Source: Desulfovibrio sp.
Lineage (GTDB): Bacteria > Desulfobacterota > Desulfovibrionia > Desulfovibrionales > Desulfovibrionaceae
Assembly (NCBI GenBank): GCA_014804915.1
Contig: JAAUYW010000107.1
Coordinates: 1 to 7,170, forward strand
Reading direction: 5' to 3'
DNA length: 7,170 nucleotides
The stretch's first letter is position 1, and each line of letters starts with the position of its first letter. This document shows positions 6,410 to 7,170 of this stretch, piece after piece. Both the position numbers and the translations under genes were made by a program. Below the pieces are notes generated by a model that saw nothing but the letters and a program-made list of their open reading frames with translations, did not search any database and had not been told where the DNA came from.

Positions 6410-6839
6410 AAACTGCAAAAACATTTTCTGCGTCTATGCAAGGCTGCGCGACGCCATATGCTCACAGCGCCTGATTCGCTTTGGCCTTGTCGGCCTTGCT
6501 GCGACAGCCTCGTATTTCGCGCTCGGCCTGCTGTTTGTCGATCTGCTGTCAATGCCCCTGCTGATCGGCAATGCCCTTGCCTACATAATAAGCTTTGCAG
6601 TCTCCTATGCCGGCCAGAGCCGCTGGACTTTCCAGTCAGGCGATACTGATTCCAGAATGCTGCCGCGCTTTGCAATCGCGCAAGCCGCAGGCTTCGGCCT
6701 CAACAGCATGATAATCGGCGCGCTCGCAGCCTTGCGCGTTCCCTACCTGCTCTCAATGCTGGCGGCAACAGTTTCCGTGCCCTTTGTTGTCTATCTGATC
6801 TGCAAATACTGGGTATTTCGCCCCCGGGGAAAAGAATGA
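6393..6839 (+). CDS. GtrA-family membrane protein, presumed polyprenyl-phosphate sugar flippase
   Basis: The product has 148 residues with four predicted membrane segments (about 28-50, 56-74, 92-112, 118-138). GtrA-family signs are the RFGLVGLAAT opening (29-38), the SYAGQSRWTFQSG loop (71-83) and the KYWVFRP end (138-144). Family members are thought to move undecaprenyl-phosphate-linked sugars from the inner to the outer leaflet. The only start before the first membrane segment is a TTG at 6393, which lies inside the preceding gene (17-base overlap) and has no clear Shine-Dalgarno. The next ATG falls in the second half of the first hairpin and would destroy the fold. Translation is probably coupled to the upstream transferase gene. 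The N-terminal extension of about 25 residues, with three cysteines, is a little longer than usual, so the exact start is less sure than the identity. Confidence 0.88.
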   Translation: MKKLFENCKNIFCVYARLRDAICSQRLIRFGLVGLAATASYFALGLLFVDLLSMPLLIGNALAYIISFAVSYAGQSRWTFQSGDTDSRMLPRFAIAQAAGFGLNSMIIGALAALRVPYLLSMLAATVSVPFVVYLICKYWVFRPRGKE

Positions 6840-7170
6840 GCAAATCCCGGCGCCCCAAATTCTCGGTCATAATGAATTGCCTTGATTGCGAGCGCTATCT
6901 GCCGGCAGCGCTGGCTTCTCTCAAGGCCCAATCCTGCCAGGACTTCGAAATCATTTTCTGGGATAATGGCTCCAGGGACGAGAGCGCGGCGATTGCGCTG
7001 GATTACGGCCCGCGGCTGCGCTACTTTCGCTCGGAAGAGACTGTGCCTTTGGGCCAGGCGCGCAATCTCGCCATAAGCAAGGCCGAAGGCGAATATGTCG
7101 CTTTTCTGGATTGCGACGATCTCTGGCGCCCAGGAAAACTTGAAAAGCAGCTTGCACTGCTTGAGGCAAA
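6836..7170 (+). CDS. Family 2 glycosyltransferase, N-terminal part (partial)
   Basis: This gene runs off the right edge after 111 complete codons with no stop. It starts with ATGA overlapping the GtrA gene stop, with GGGGA at 6826-6830 five bases upstream. The visible residues are a GT-A nucleotide-binding half. FSVIMNCLDCERYLPAALAS (9-28) matches the family opening, followed by SCQDFEIIFWDNGSRDES (34-51), GQARNLAISKAEGEYVAFLD (77-96) and the CDDLWRPGKL stretch (97-106), whose DCDD is the metal-binding DxD position. It differs from the GT2 two genes upstream in being of the general polysaccharide type, with no polyprenyl-specific motifs in view. It probably adds a sugar to a surface glycan, or uses the flipped lipid-linked sugar. 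Membrane segments, if any, would lie beyond the window. Confidence 0.88.
   Translation, partial: MSKSRRPKFSVIMNCLDCERYLPAALASLKAQSCQDFEIIFWDNGSRDESAAIALDYGPRLRYFRSEETVPLGQARNLAISKAEGEYVAFLDCDDLWRPGKLEKQLALLEA

Overview
The window looks like a stretch of chromosome from a Gram-negative bacterium, most likely a proteobacterium. By eye GC content is in the high-50s percent, Shine-Dalgarno sequences are purine-rich, one gene encodes a lipoprotein with a lipobox, one encodes a trypsin-fold protease of the HtrA type, and one cassette looks like O-antigen or surface-glycan modification. I cannot place it to genus. There are eight protein genes in two divergent blocks that share one 258-base intergenic region (4041-4298). 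I see no RNA gene, insertion sequence, CRISPR array or transposase. Apart from the shared regulatory gap, no stretch over 300 bases lacks a gene.

Left block, minus strand, read from 4040 leftward and running off the window at base 1. It is a tightly packed operon for four envelope proteins: (1) a lipoprotein with a glycine-zipper segment and a long coiled coil; (2) a membrane-anchored trypsin-like serine protease with an intact triad but no PDZ domain; (3) a single-pass membrane protein whose architecture resembles the SrfA family (the first member of srfABC-type clusters); (4) an exported protein, cut off by the window edge, with a long Pro/Glu/Lys-rich linker and a Cys-rich C-terminal domain. 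Genes are separated by 1 and 11 bases, then a 4-base ATGA overlap. Proteins 3 and 4 share a homologous C-terminal domain, visible by eye from four conserved cysteines with near-identical spacing. Proteins 2 and 3 share a layout of membrane segment, coiled coil and then Cys. Together this suggests an envelope-spanning assembly. Its function is unknown, and this is the most interesting part of the window.

Right block, plus strand, from 4299 to the right edge. It is a sugar-modification cassette: a DegT/DnrJ/EryC1-type PLP aminotransferase, a polyprenyl-phosphate glycosyltransferase of the GtrB/ArnC/CsbB kind, a GtrA-family small membrane protein (presumed flippase), and the start of a second family 2 glycosyltransferase. 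All junctions overlap (4, 17 and 4 bases), so the genes are translationally coupled. The likely sequence of events is: make an amino sugar nucleotide, transfer the sugar to undecaprenyl phosphate, flip it across the inner membrane, and use it to decorate a surface glycan. Each block has a good sigma70-type promoter candidate in the intergenic region.
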